From Caulobacteraceae bacterium (GTDB lineage: Bacteria > Pseudomonadota > Alphaproteobacteria > Caulobacterales > Caulobacteraceae): DNA of 64,000 nt. The DNA is taken from positions 124,001 through 188,000 of the forward strand of contig JAIXZX010000012.1 of the NCBI GenBank assembly GCA_027489335.1, in the 5' to 3' direction. Shown here piece after piece: positions 1 through 8,891 of the stretch. Position 1 is the stretch's first letter. The number at the start of each line of letters is the position of its first letter. A program made the position numbers and the translations under genes. Under the pieces are notes generated by a model. That model saw only the letters and a list, made by a program, of their open reading frames with translations, was not told the origin of the DNA and searched no databases.

Positions 1-2146
1 GGTGTTGCGCGGCGGCCTGCAGCCAGGCGGCGAGATCGGCGGCGAAGACCCAGTCGGTGGCCTCGCCGCGCCAGCGATCGGCGAGCCAGGGCTTGAGGCG
101 CGCCTCAGCCTCCTCCAAGGCCTTGACGAGAGCCTGGGCGGCCATGAGGTCGTCGAGAGCGGCGATGCGCGCGGCCTGCTTGGGCAGTTTCCCAATCCAG
201 ACGCCGCGCAGATCGGCCACCGCTGTGCGGTAACGCCCAGAGAAGATGCGCAGGAGGGAGCCGCCTTCGCCCGCTAGAATACGGCGGCAGGTCGCCCAGC
301 CCTCCCGCCAGGCCTCGGGCCTGATCAGCGGCTCCAGTAGCGCGCGCAAGGTCCGCAGACGCACCGCCGCGCCCGCGGTCTCGGCGAGGTCATCGGCGAG
401 GCCTACGGCCAGGGGATGGGCGATGGCCTCGACCGCCGCCTCCTGGCGCTGAGCTAGATGACGCAGGGCTGAAATCCAGTCCGGCGTCTCGGCCAGGCTC
501 GGCGCCTCGCCGACCCCCAGCAGCTCGCCCGCGGCCCGACCCGCCGCAGACAGGGTGGTCAGGCGTTGGCTGACCTCGTCCAGCAGGGGGGCCAGACGCG
601 CCTGCTCCAGCGCATCGGGCGCAGCCATCCCGGCGCCGCGCCAGGGGTGTGCGGCGGGGGCGCCGGCCAGCGCCAGCCGCCCCCCGAGACGTTCGGCCCG
701 GGCTCGCGCCGTCTCCAACATGTCGGCCCCCCAGTTGGCGGCCTCCGCCAGTTCGAACCGCGGGGCCGGCGCCCCCTGGCCCTGGAGCAGGCTCATGGCC
801 CCGATCAGGTCAAAGGCCGACAGGCCCGCGCGGCCCCGCCGGTGGAGGCGGTCGGACTGGGCGCGCAGCTGACCCTGGGTCGCCGACAGGAGATCCAGGA
901 TCCCTGATCCTCCGCCCGCTGGCGCGGTCGCATCCCTGGCCCGCCTGAGCTGGTCCAGGACCTGTGTCTTGGCCGCCTTGCGGCTGTGCAGTTCCAGGCA
1001 AAGGGGCGCCAGACCCCGATCCACCAGCCGCTGATGGACCACCTCCAGGGCGGCCATCTTCTCGGCGACGAACAGCACGCTGCGGCCCCTGTGCACGGCG
1101 CCGGCGATGATGTTGGTGATGGTCTGCGACTTGCCGGTCCCGGGCGGGCCCTGGATGACCAGGTTCTTGCCGGCCATGACCTCCTGGATGGCGATGGCCT
1201 GGGAGCTGTCGGCGTCGGTGATGTGGATCAGCTCGGCGAGGGGAAAGACCTCGTCGATCCGCCCGTCGTCTCCGATCAGCGGCGTATCGTCCACCTCCTG
1301 ATCGTCGCGCAGCAAGACCTGGCGCAGGATCGGATGGCCGGTGAGCTGGCCTGGCCTTGGCCAGTTGGCTGGGTCCAGGTCCCGCCAGAGCAGGAACTTG
1401 GCGAAGGAGAAGAAGCCCAGCAGGATTTCATCGCCGCGGACGCTCCAGCCGGGCCGTTCGCCGATGGCCGCGGCGACCTGGGCGGCGTAGTCGGAGGGCG
1501 TCCAGTCCTCGTCCTCCGGCAGGTCGGGCAGGGCGAGGCCGAAATTCTCCTTCAGCCAGGCCTGCAGGCTGACATTGGCGATCAGATCGTCGGGGCGAAG
1601 CTCCAGCTTGAAGCGGTCCTTGGCCCCATCGCGGACCAGATCCACCGGCAGCAGGATGAGCGGCGCATAGCGGGGCGTGTCGGCGGCGCGGGTCTCCCGC
1701 CACTCCAGGAATCCCAGGGCCAGGAACAGGACATTGACCCCCTGTTCCTCCTCCAGGGTCTGGCCCTCATAATAGAGGCTCAGCAGGCGCTTCTGCAGCG
1801 CCTCGGCGGTCATGGAGGTCGGCAGACGACCCTCGCGAGAGGGGCGTTCGCCGATGTCGAGCGGAGGCTCCGCCGACGTCTCGGCGCCGGCGGCGAAGGT
1901 CATGACGCGCCCGGCGCTGAGCGTCCGGAACACCTCGTCCGACCGGCGGCCGGAAATCCTCACCTGACGGGCGGTGGCTGAACCCAGGGGGGTGTTGATC
2001 AGCCGGTTGCGGAGCGACCGGTCGAGCAGGCGATCGCGCGCGCTCTCCAGGGCCGCAGCGAGGGCCTGGTCGGCGTCTTCCCGACGTGGCGCTGGTGGCG
2101 GCCGCAGGTCATTGTCGGTCCGGGCCGTGGCCACCTCATCCCCCAT
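1..2146 (-). CDS. DUF4011-type superfamily 1 helicase, 3' end outside window
   Basis: This frame stays open from the ATG at 2146 to the left edge, giving about 715 codons of N-terminal sequence. Near residues 40-51 it has LLDRSLRNRLIN, the signature of the DUF4011 N-terminal domain found on large SF1 helicases. A Walker A motif, GPPGTGKS, lies at residues 333-340, in a typical SF1 helicase context (VIQGPPGTGKSQTI). Later helicase motifs and any C-terminal nuclease-like or DUF3320 domain would lie beyond the window. Members of this family are large DNA/RNA helicase-like proteins of unclear role, some found in defence islands; nothing in this neighbourhood points to defence. Only one helicase motif can be checked, so the family call rests on it and the N-terminal motif. 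Confidence 0.75.
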   Translation of the reverse strand, partial: MGDEVATARTDNDLRPPPAPRREDADQALAAALESARDRLLDRSLRNRLINTPLGSATARQVRISGRRSDEVFRTLSAGRVMTFAAGAETSAEPPLDIGERPSREGRLPTSMTAEALQKRLLSLYYEGQTLEEEQGVNVLFLALGFLEWRETRAADTPRYAPLILLPVDLVRDGAKDRFKLELRPDDLIANVSLQAWLKENFGLALPDLPEDEDWTPSDYAAQVAAAIGERPGWSVRGDEILLGFFSFAKFLLWRDLDPANWPRPGQLTGHPILRQVLLRDDQEVDDTPLIGDDGRIDEVFPLAELIHITDADSSQAIAIQEVMAGKNLVIQGPPGTGKSQTITNIIAGAVHRGRSVLFVAEKMAALEVVHQRLVDRGLAPLCLELHSRKAAKTQVLDQLRRARDATAPAGGGSGILDLLSATQGQLRAQSDRLHRRGRAGLSAFDLIGAMSLLQGQGAPAPRFELAEAANWGADMLETARARAERLGGRLALAGAPAAHPWRGAGMAAPDALEQARLAPLLDEVSQRLTTLSAAGRAAGELLGVGEAPSLAETPDWISALRHLAQRQEAAVEAIAHPLAVGLADDLAETAGAAVRLRTLRALLEPLIRPEAWREGWATCRRILAGEGGSLLRIFSGRYRTAVADLRGVWIGKLPKQAARIAALDDLMAAQALVKALEEAEARLKPWLADRWRGEATDWVFAADLAAWLQAAAQH

Positions 2147-2225
2147 CGCGCGCGCCCCTAAAGCCAGCCTGCGGCTGCAACTATGGCGCGCCGCGGCCGA
2201 GCCGGGCAACCGTGCTGGCGGTCGG

Positions 2226-4376
2226 TCAGGCGAAGATGACGTCAGCCGCCGTGAGGGCGCCGAGTTGCACATCCAGCAGCACGATCGTCTGACCCTCCAG
2301 GGTGATGACCGTGTCGCCGCCCACCATGGTCGTCCGCGCCATCAGGCTGGCGAAGTCGCTTGTGTCGGTGGCGGCGATGACCAGGCGGTCGCCCTCGATG
2401 CTCCGGAAGTCCTGGACGACGTCGCGGCCCTGGCCGCCGACGAAACTGAAGCGATCGGCCCCGGCGCCGCCGAGCAGTCCGTCGTCCCCTGCGTCGCCTG
2501 AGAGCCAATCGTCCCCGGCGCCGCCGATGAGCTGGTCCTCGCCCTGGCCGCCATGCAGGGTGTCGCGGCCCTCATCGCCCAGCAGCAGATCATCCCCCTG
2601 GTTGCCGTGGATGAAGTCGTCCCCCTGACCCCCATGGGCTGTGTCGCGGCCATCGCCTCCGCTCAGGCTGTCTTCACCAGCGTTGCCTTGCAGCAGGTCG
2701 GCCCCGGCGCCTCCGGTGAGGCTGTCATGGCCTTCGCCAGCGAACAGCTGGTCGTCGCCCGACTCGCCGAAGAGGCGGTCGTCGCCGGCGTCGCCGAACA
2801 TCACGTCGCGCCCTTCGCCGCCGAGCAACCGGTCATTCCCCTGTCCGCCGAGCAGGGTGTCGGCCCCGCCATAACCGTACAGCTGGTCGTCGCCCTGGTT
2901 GCCATGAACCCAGTTGGCCACATGGGAGCCCAGGACAATGTCGGCCCCTGCGCCGGCTGACAGGGGCTCGGCCCCGGCCGAGAGCAGATCTGCGCCTGCT
3001 GTCGGCGTAGCGGGTGGGGGCGGCGCCGGCGCGAGACGCCAGATGATCGCCCCGTCGGTCTCCGCGGCCAGGCTGTAGCCGCCCGGCGTGGCCCCGCCGA
3101 GGGTCAGACTGAATCCGCTCGCCGCGCCTGGACCGTCAGGATCAATGGTCAGCACGTCGCCTGACAGCTGGAAGGTGATCGCTGTGGCGACAGCGCCGGG
3201 GGTCACGATGCGATCTCCGACGGCGAAGTCTTCGATCCGGTCGCCTGCCCCAACGCGGAACGTGTCGGCGCCAGCCCCGCCGCTGAGGGTGTCGGCGCCG
3301 ACGTCACCGTCCAGGATGTCATCGCCGGCCCCGCCGCTCAGGACATCGTCGCCGCTGGCGCCTTCCAGCCTGTCGTCCCCGTCGTGGCCGTGCAGGGTGT
3401 CTGAACCGCCGCCGCCCCACAGGTGGTTGTTCGCCTGATTGCCGGAGACCGAATCCGACCCACCGCCGCCCACGACGTTCTCGATCAGGGAGCGGGTATC
3501 GCCATTGTAGAGGTCAGGATTGCGGATGTTTCCCTGGGCGTAGACCGGCCCCACCGTATCCAGGATGGCGTAGGCCTCGCCCAGGTCGCTCCAGGCCCCG
3601 GGCCTCAGATCGATCCGCAGGTCGCCCGCAAAACTGCTGAAATAATAGGAGTCGGTCCCGCCGCCGTCCCACGGGGTGGTGAGGATGACCGGGGTTATGG
3701 GGTTGAAGATGTAGTTGGTGTCGCCGCTGTTATGGCTCCAGTCGGGCCCATAGAGGTACTGGATGGCGGCGATGTCGAAGGCCATCGGCTGGGTGGGATA
3801 TGAGCCAGCCGCGATCCCGTAGGCCTCGATGGGCCCGCCGAGATAGCTGCGATAGCTCATCACGGTATGTTCTACGCCGTCGGTCGCTGCGTCTGCGACG
3901 GGGAAGCCGTTGTCGGCGCCGTGGGGATGTTTCAATCCCAGGGCGTGGCCGATCTCGTGGAGAATGGTGAAGTAGTTATAGTCGCCCTGGGGCCACGAGC
4001 CGCCTGCGAAGGCGGAGCCGAACTGCACATCGCCGCTCTCCGGCGTATCACCGGGAAAGCCCGCCACCCGCATCGTGAGATTGCTGGGGTCTGCATAGTG
4101 GTAGAACCGCAGATCGGCGTCAGCGTCGTTGGCCGCCTCGGTGAAGGTCAGACCCGACACCCGCGCCCATTGGAAGAGGGCGGTCTGCACCGCCAGTTGT
4201 TGAGTTCCGTCGAGGACTGAGAAGTAGGTGGGATTAAGGGGATCGGCGTAGTCCGCCAGATCGCTCACGGCGTCAGGAAAGCTGTAGGTGAGGTTGGGGC
4301 TGGACCACTTGGTCCCATAAAGCAGACCGTCGATGGCGCTGACGCCGCTCGCGGTCACCGTCGTACTGGCGGACAC
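2226..4376 (-). CDS. Serralysin-like RTX metalloprotease (peptidase M10B)
   Basis: A 716-aa secreted zinc protease. The catalytic zinc motif HEIGHALGLKH is at residues 140-150, and the Met-turn VMSY follows with Met at 173, as in serralysins. There are two blocks of glycine/aspartate-rich calcium-binding nonapeptides (GGxGxDxLx), about residues 300-375 and 480-650, separated by a Pro/Ala linker. The C-terminus is hydrophobic (ends ADVIFA), as in type I secretion substrates, and there is no N-terminal signal peptide. The GTG start is chosen because an in-frame stop lies just upstream and GGAG sits 9 nt before it. No PrtD/E/F-type exporter or inhibitor gene lies nearby, so export must use a transporter encoded elsewhere. 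Confidence 0.9.
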   Translation of the reverse strand: MSASTTVTASGVSAIDGLLYGTKWSSPNLTYSFPDAVSDLADYADPLNPTYFSVLDGTQQLAVQTALFQWARVSGLTFTEAANDADADLRFYHYADPSNLTMRVAGFPGDTPESGDVQFGSAFAGGSWPQGDYNYFTILHEIGHALGLKHPHGADNGFPVADAATDGVEHTVMSYRSYLGGPIEAYGIAAGSYPTQPMAFDIAAIQYLYGPDWSHNSGDTNYIFNPITPVILTTPWDGGGTDSYYFSSFAGDLRIDLRPGAWSDLGEAYAILDTVGPVYAQGNIRNPDLYNGDTRSLIENVVGGGGSDSVSGNQANNHLWGGGGSDTLHGHDGDDRLEGASGDDVLSGGAGDDILDGDVGADTLSGGAGADTFRVGAGDRIEDFAVGDRIVTPGAVATAITFQLSGDVLTIDPDGPGAASGFSLTLGGATPGGYSLAAETDGAIIWRLAPAPPPPATPTAGADLLSAGAEPLSAGAGADIVLGSHVANWVHGNQGDDQLYGYGGADTLLGGQGNDRLLGGEGRDVMFGDAGDDRLFGESGDDQLFAGEGHDSLTGGAGADLLQGNAGEDSLSGGDGRDTAHGGQGDDFIHGNQGDDLLLGDEGRDTLHGGQGEDQLIGGAGDDWLSGDAGDDGLLGGAGADRFSFVGGQGRDVVQDFRSIEGDRLVIAATDTSDFASLMARTTMVGGDTVITLEGQTIVLLDVQLGALTAADVIFA

Positions 4377-4506
4377 TGGTACTCACTCCGGGCACACTGA
4401 TGGCCCGCCGCTGCCGCAGCCTGGCCCAACGCAACTATAACGGGCGAATGATGCGAGGGGGCCACCCCCAGGTCAACCGTTCAGGCGCCCGTTGTCGGCT
4501 GTCCGC

Positions 4507-5646
4507 CTAACGTGGGAAGTGGTGGTGGGGCTCGAAGCTGAGGCTCGCCTCGAAATCCGCCAGGATGTCGAACAGGTCTTCGGTGGAGACCTTGGGGCGG
4601 GCGCCGGCGGGAAACCGGTAGCGCCAGAAGCTGACGATGTGATCGACGCTGCCCAGGCGTTCGCCAAGTTCGTAGAACAGGCTTGGCGCCTTCATCAGAA
4701 ACTCGCGGAAGGCCGCGGGTTTGCCGTTGTGGGTCAGGTCCCGATAGGCCTTGTCATAGACCTTCAGGGTGTTGCGAACCGTCACGATCGCGCCGTCGAT
4801 GGACTGCTCCAGCCGCTCCTTGGCGGCATCCATGTAGATCTTGTCTTCCATGGTCGGCTTGTCGCTGGGCTTGATGCTGGCGATCTCCTCTGAGACCGGG
4901 CGCACCTGCGGCAGCAGCTTGTTCAGGGTCCACTTGTAGTAGATGAAGCCTTTCCAACAGAAGATGCCCTCCTCGAAGGCGGCCTTCTCCATGTTGAGCC
5001 CCCGGCGCAGGGGCTCGAGTTCCGCATCGGCGGCGTTGGCCATGATCTTCTGGGCCAGCTTGTCCGTCTTCTCGAACATGCGCACGTCCACATCATCGAA
5101 ACTCATGCCCACCAGGGGGCGGAGCTCCCGGCGGACGAACTCGAACATCTGGGCGGAATCGGCCTCCGACAGGTTGAAGTAGCACCGGTCCGGGTTGAAC
5201 TCCTCCTGCCGCAACCGCTCCCGCATCAGGAAGGGGTCCAGCGAGGGCAGGCCATCGAGGATGTGCAATAGGGTCTCATCCCGCCGGTCGGCGGTCAGGT
5301 CGCCGGTGGCGACCTCCTCCAGCAGCGAGCGGTAGCCGGTCTGGTAGATGAAGAAGGACCTCGCCCCCACCCGCAGGTCCGAGGGGTCCAGCGGCAGGAT
5401 CACCTTCGTCGCCGTCGTCCGGTAGGAGCCGAGCAGCTCGATCTCGTCAGCCCGCAGGCGGTGTTTCAGGATGATGGCGCGGTTGAGCACCGGGCTTCGG
5501 AAGAAGGGGCTCTCGATATAGCCGGGCTCACGCTGGTTCTTGCGCCAGGTCGCCGTCAGGTTCAGCGCGCGCGCCGTCGAGGCGCCCGACTGCAGACTTA
5601 GAAGACTGCGCACCGACCGGTTGGAGTTCGTTCGCAAGAGGCTCAT
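4507..5646 (-). CDS. Conserved-looking hypothetical protein, 379 aa
   Basis: I do not recognise the family. The protein is soluble in character, rich in charged residues, with no signal peptide or membrane segment. The N-terminal 30 residues are Ser/Arg-rich (MSLLRTNSNRSVRSLL) and could be disordered or a targeting region. The middle alternates hydrophobic and charged residues in a mostly helical pattern, and the C-terminus is His/Pro-rich (EPHHHFPR). The codon pattern resembles the neighbouring genes, which supports a real gene. It stands alone, between the tRNA-Val downstream region and the RTX protease. A short GGGGG/CCCCC inverted repeat at 4457-4469 beyond its stop may be a weak terminator. 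Confidence 0.7.
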   Translation of the reverse strand: MSLLRTNSNRSVRSLLSLQSGASTARALNLTATWRKNQREPGYIESPFFRSPVLNRAIILKHRLRADEIELLGSYRTTATKVILPLDPSDLRVGARSFFIYQTGYRSLLEEVATGDLTADRRDETLLHILDGLPSLDPFLMRERLRQEEFNPDRCYFNLSEADSAQMFEFVRRELRPLVGMSFDDVDVRMFEKTDKLAQKIMANAADAELEPLRRGLNMEKAAFEEGIFCWKGFIYYKWTLNKLLPQVRPVSEEIASIKPSDKPTMEDKIYMDAAKERLEQSIDGAIVTVRNTLKVYDKAYRDLTHNGKPAAFREFLMKAPSLFYELGERLGSVDHIVSFWRYRFPAGARPKVSTEDLFDILADFEASLSFEPHHHFPR

Positions 5647-5834
5647 GAGCCGGGACTGACCACACTGGAGAACTGCAGCTCAGCCATAGGCTTCAGATCA
5701 TTCGGAGTGGTGAACGCCGCGCAAACCAAATCGCCGACCCACTCAGATCGGGTTGGCGGGCGTCCTGGTCTCGGCTTGTCGGCCACAAGGCGGGCCAGCG
5801 CCGCGGGGAGAAATCTCTAACCCGCTGAAAGGAA

Positions 5835-5909
5835 TGGTGGATGCGACAGGGATTGAACCTGTGACCCCCTCGGTGTGAACGAGGTGCTCTCCCGCTGAGC
5901 TACGCATCC
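5835..5909 (-). tRNA. tRNA-Val (anticodon CAC)
   Basis: The minus strand folds as a complete cloverleaf: acceptor GGATGCG pairs with CGCATCC, the anticodon stem CCTCG/CGAGG encloses the loop TTCACAC, and the T-arm is ACAGG-TTCAATC-CCTGT. The anticodon CAC reads GUG valine codons. The 3' CCA is encoded (5835-5837). The gene begins 16 nt after the gph stop codon on the same strand. Confidence 0.96.
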
Positions 5910-5925
5910 ATCGGAAGGGACGGCC

Positions 5926-5953
5926 CTATAACGTCTCGTTTGGCCGGGGGCAA
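5926..5953 (-). promoter_or_regulatory. Candidate tRNA-Val promoter inside the end of gph
   Basis: Reading the minus strand, TTGCCC (5953-5948) is followed after 16 nt by TTATAG (5931-5926), whose last three bases are the gph stop codon. A start site 6-8 nt downstream would fall about 11 nt before the tRNA 5' end. The tRNA may also be read through from gph. Confidence 0.4.
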
Positions 5954-6648
5954 GCCGCCAGTAGCTGCAAACAGGCGTCGGGCAGGTCGGCATAGTGGTC
6001 GATGAGAATGTCGGCGCCGAGCTCGGCCACCGGAACCTCGGTGTAGCCGAAGCTGACCAGCACCAGGGGCACGCCCGCCGCCCGGGCGGCGCCGGCGTCG
6101 GGGGCGGCGTCGCCGATCATGACGGCGCGGTCGGGGCGCCCGCCGGCCCGGGCGATGGCGGTTTCCAGGTGCCGGCGGTCAGGCTTCTGGGCCGGGGCGG
6201 CGTCGGCGCCGACGATGGCCTCGAACAGGGACGACAGGTTAAGCGCGTCCAGCAGGTTGGTGGACAGGTCCGTGCGCTTGTTGGTGCAGACCACCAGCCG
6301 GGCGCCGGCGCCGCGCAGGGTTTCCAGCGTTTCGACCATGCCGGGGAAGGGGACGCTCTCATCGGCGATATGGGCGTTGTAGCGGGCGATGAACCGCTCG
6401 AAGAGTCCGCCCATGGCGTCGTCAGAGATCGGGTGGCCGGCCTCGGTGAAGCCCCGCTGCAGGAGCCAGCGGGCGCCCTTGCCGATGAAGGGCCGCGCCG
6501 CGGCCAGCGGCAGTGGGGCGTGGCCCTCCTCCTGCAGGATGACATTCAGCGTGCCGACGAGGTCTGGGGCTGTGTCCACCAGGGTGCCGTCCAGGTCGAA
6601 GGCCAAGGTCGCGCCGGCCAGGGCCGACAGATCGAGAGGTGCGGCCAT
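5926..6648 (-). CDS. gph: Phosphoglycolate phosphatase (HAD family)
   Basis: A 240-aa cytosolic HAD hydrolase that dephosphorylates 2-phosphoglycolate, which is formed by oxidative DNA damage or RubisCO oxygenation. HAD motif I, FDLDGTLVDT, holds the nucleophile Asp. The cap region follows, then motif II VVCTNK and motifs III/IV (KPDRRHLE, then MIGDAAPD). The usual motif IV is GDxxxD, and here GDAAPD fits. The length matches the family. The frame stays open far upstream across the antisense of glmU, but the HAD domain begins about 15 residues after the ATG at 6648, which is the natural start. It is divergent from glmU across a 90-bp gap. Confidence 0.9.
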   Translation of the reverse strand: MAAPLDLSALAGATLAFDLDGTLVDTAPDLVGTLNVILQEEGHAPLPLAAARPFIGKGARWLLQRGFTEAGHPISDDAMGGLFERFIARYNAHIADESVPFPGMVETLETLRGAGARLVVCTNKRTDLSTNLLDALNLSSLFEAIVGADAAPAQKPDRRHLETAIARAGGRPDRAVMIGDAAPDAGAARAAGVPLVLVSFGYTEVPVAELGADILIDHYADLPDACLQLLAACPRPNETL

Positions 6649-6738
6649 GACTGTTCGTCTCCTGACGTCGAAACCTGTCGCCGTTTCGGCTAAACGCCCC
6701 ATGATTGCAACGCCGTCGACTCGCCAAGGATCTGCCCC

Positions 6739-8100
6739 ATGACTTCCAGCGCCAGACCCCGCGCCGCCGTCATCCTCGCCGCGGGCCAGGGCACGCGGAT
6801 GAAGTCGCCTGTTCCCAAGGTGATGCACAGGGTCGGCGGTCGCACCATGCTCGACCGGGCCATCGACGCGGTTCAGGCCGCAGGCTGCGACCGGGTCGTG
6901 GTCGTGGTCGGGACCCACAGCCCCGAGGTCCGCGCCGCGGTGGTCGCGCGCCTGGGGGAGGCGGCCGTCGCCGTGCAGGACCCGCCCCTGGGCACCGGCC
7001 ACGCGGTCCTGGCCGCAGCTGAGGCCCTGGCCGACTTCGACGGCGAGGTGCTGGTGACGAACGCCGACTGCCCGTTGCTCGAGGGCAAGGACCTGGAGCC
7101 GCTGTTCGCCCTGCGCGCGCAGGGGGTGGGTCTGGCCCTGCTCGGCTTCGAGCCGGTTGATGCGGCGCTCTATGGCCGGCTGATCCGTGGGGCCGACGGT
7201 CATGTTCTGCGCATCGTCGAGGCTCGAGACGCCAGCGAAGAAGAGCGCCACGTGAAGGCCTGCTACTCCGGCATGATGGCGGCTGATCGCGCTCAGCTGT
7301 TCGGCTGGCTGGCCCGGGTCGGCAACGACAACGTCAAGGGCGAGTACTATCTGACTGAGGTGGTCGCCATCGCCGTTGCCGACGACATCCAGGTCCGCGC
7401 GGTCTTCGCCCCCGAAAGCGCGGTGATGGGCGCCGATTCTCAAGCCCAGCTGGCGGCGGCCGAGGCCCTCTTCCAGCAGCGGCGTCGCCAGCACTTTCTG
7501 AGCGAAGGAGTGGCCATGCCCGCCCCCGAGACCGTGCACTTTTCCTGGGACACCGAGATCGCGCCGGGCGCCACGGTGGAGCCCTTTGTGGTCTTCGCCC
7601 CGGGCGTCAGGGTAGCCGCCAGCGCCGTGATCCGCGCCTTCAGCCATCTTGAGGGGGCCGACGTCGGCGAAGGGGCCCTGGTCGGTCCCTATGCTCGCCT
7701 GCGGCCAGGCGCCCGGATCGGGGCCCGGGCCCATATCGGCAACTTCGTCGAGGTGAAGAAGGTGACGGTCGGCGAAGGCGCCAAGGCCAATCATCTGTCT
7801 TATCTGGGGGACGGAACCGTGGGCGCAGGGGCCAATATCGGCGCTGGCACGATCTTCTGTAACTACGACGGCTTCGACAAGTTCGAGACCCATGTGGGGG
7901 AGGGCGCCTTTATCGGCTCCAATTCGGCTCTGGTGGCGCCGGTGCGGATCGGGGCCGGCGCCTATACCGGCTCAGGTTCTGTGATCACCCGCGATGTCGC
8001 CCCAGATGCACTGGCCCTGGAGCGCGCCGCCCAGGTGGAAAAGCCCGGCTGGGCCGCCCGCTTCCGCGCCGCCAAGGCCGCCCGGCCGAAAAAGCGCTGA
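6739..8100 (+). CDS. glmU: Bifunctional N-acetylglucosamine-1-P uridyltransferase / glucosamine-1-P acetyltransferase
   Basis: 453 aa. GlmU makes UDP-GlcNAc for peptidoglycan and lipopolysaccharide in the cytoplasm. The N-terminal nucleotidyltransferase domain shows [11 protein letters not shown] with PK following at residues 12-28, and GTGHAVLAA. The C-terminal half is a left-handed beta-helix with hexapeptide repeats ([28 protein letters not shown]) and the acetyltransferase segment [13 protein letters not shown]. The length is typical. rpiA follows after 90 bp, and then gor, all in the same direction. Confidence 0.96.
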   Translation: MTSSARPRAAVILAAGQGTRMKSPVPKVMHRVGGRTMLDRAIDAVQAAGCDRVVVVVGTHSPEVRAAVVARLGEAAVAVQDPPLGTGHAVLAAAEALADFDGEVLVTNADCPLLEGKDLEPLFALRAQGVGLALLGFEPVDAALYGRLIRGADGHVLRIVEARDASEEERHVKACYSGMMAADRAQLFGWLARVGNDNVKGEYYLTEVVAIAVADDIQVRAVFAPESAVMGADSQAQLAAAEALFQQRRRQHFLSEGVAMPAPETVHFSWDTEIAPGATVEPFVVFAPGVRVAASAVIRAFSHLEGADVGEGALVGPYARLRPGARIGARAHIGNFVEVKKVTVGEGAKANHLSYLGDGTVGAGANIGAGTIFCNYDGFDKFETHVGEGAFIGSNSALVAPVRIGAGAYTGSGSVITRDVAPDALALERAAQVEKPGWAARFRAAKAARPKKR

Positions 8101-8189
8101 TCGGTTAGGTTCCTGGGCGTGGCCTTCCCGGCCCAGGGCGCCTAGAACGGAGCTTTCCGCCGCCCCGGCGACCGAGACACGGAACCCAG

Positions 8190-8873
8190 ATGGACGCAGA
8201 CGCCCAGAAGAAGGCCGCCGGCGAGGCCGCCGCAGAGATGGTCGAGGCCGGCATGGTGGTCGGGCTGGGCACGGGCTCGACGGCCGCCTGGTTCGTCAAG
8301 GCCCTGGCCGCGCGAGCCCTGGATGTGACCTGCATTCCCACATCGGTGGCGACAGCTGAGCTCGCCGAAAGCCTGGGGCTGAAGCTCACCGAACTTGGCC
8401 CCGTGAAGTCCATCGACCTCACCGTCGACGGCGCCGACGAGATCGGGCCCGCCCTGTCCCTGATCAAGGGCGGCGGGGCGGCCCTGCTGCGGGAGAAGCT
8501 GGTCTGGGAGGCCTCCCGCCGCTGCGTGGTCATTGCTGATGCGGCCAAGCGCGTGCCGATGCTGGGCAAGTTTCCCCTGCCCATCGAGGTGGTGGCCTTC
8601 GCCCATGAGACGACGGCCTTGCGGATCTGCGACGCACTTTCCGAATGCGACCTTGGTGTCGCCCCGCGCCTGCGGCTGAAGGACGGCGCGCCGGTGCGAA
8701 CCGACGGCGGCAACCTTATCTATGACGCCGCCTGTGGTCGTATCGAGGACCCCGCGGCCCTGGCCGAAGCGCTGAAGAGCGTCACCGGCGTGGTCGATCA
8801 CGGCCTGTTTCTCGACCTGGCCGACCTGGCCCTGGTGGGGACGCCCCAGGGCGTCGTCACCCTCGAACCCTAG
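8190..8873 (+). CDS. rpiA: Ribose-5-phosphate isomerase A
   Basis: 227 aa. It interconverts ribose-5-phosphate and ribulose-5-phosphate in the pentose phosphate pathway. Diagnostic motifs are all present: VGLGTGSTAAWF near residue 28, DGADEI near residue 80, KGGGAALLREK near residue 93, and a conserved TDGGN near residue 170. The length matches RpiA rather than RpiB. It lies between glmU and glutathione reductase; the 18-bp gap to the latter suggests cotranscription. Both genes connect to pentose-phosphate carbon flow and NADPH use. Confidence 0.95.
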   Translation: MDADAQKKAAGEAAAEMVEAGMVVGLGTGSTAAWFVKALAARALDVTCIPTSVATAELAESLGLKLTELGPVKSIDLTVDGADEIGPALSLIKGGGAALLREKLVWEASRRCVVIADAAKRVPMLGKFPLPIEVVAFAHETTALRICDALSECDLGVAPRLRLKDGAPVRTDGGNLIYDAACGRIEDPAALAEALKSVTGVVDHGLFLDLADLALVGTPQGVVTLEP

Positions 8874-8891
8874 ACGTGGAGTGACCTGAGC

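Noticed and set aside
1..2501. Several plus-strand frames (e.g. 986-1981) antisense to the helicase and protease
   Set aside because: The minus-strand frames show Walker A, zinc-protease and RTX motifs; the plus-strand ones show only composition bias.
2980..3000. Low-complexity repeats in the RTX gene read as a genomic repeat element
   Set aside because: They are coding GGxGxD nonapeptide repeats.
6649..7893. Upstream extension of gph across the antisense of glmU
   Set aside because: The HAD domain starts within about 15 residues of the ATG at 6648, and the extension has no recognisable domain.
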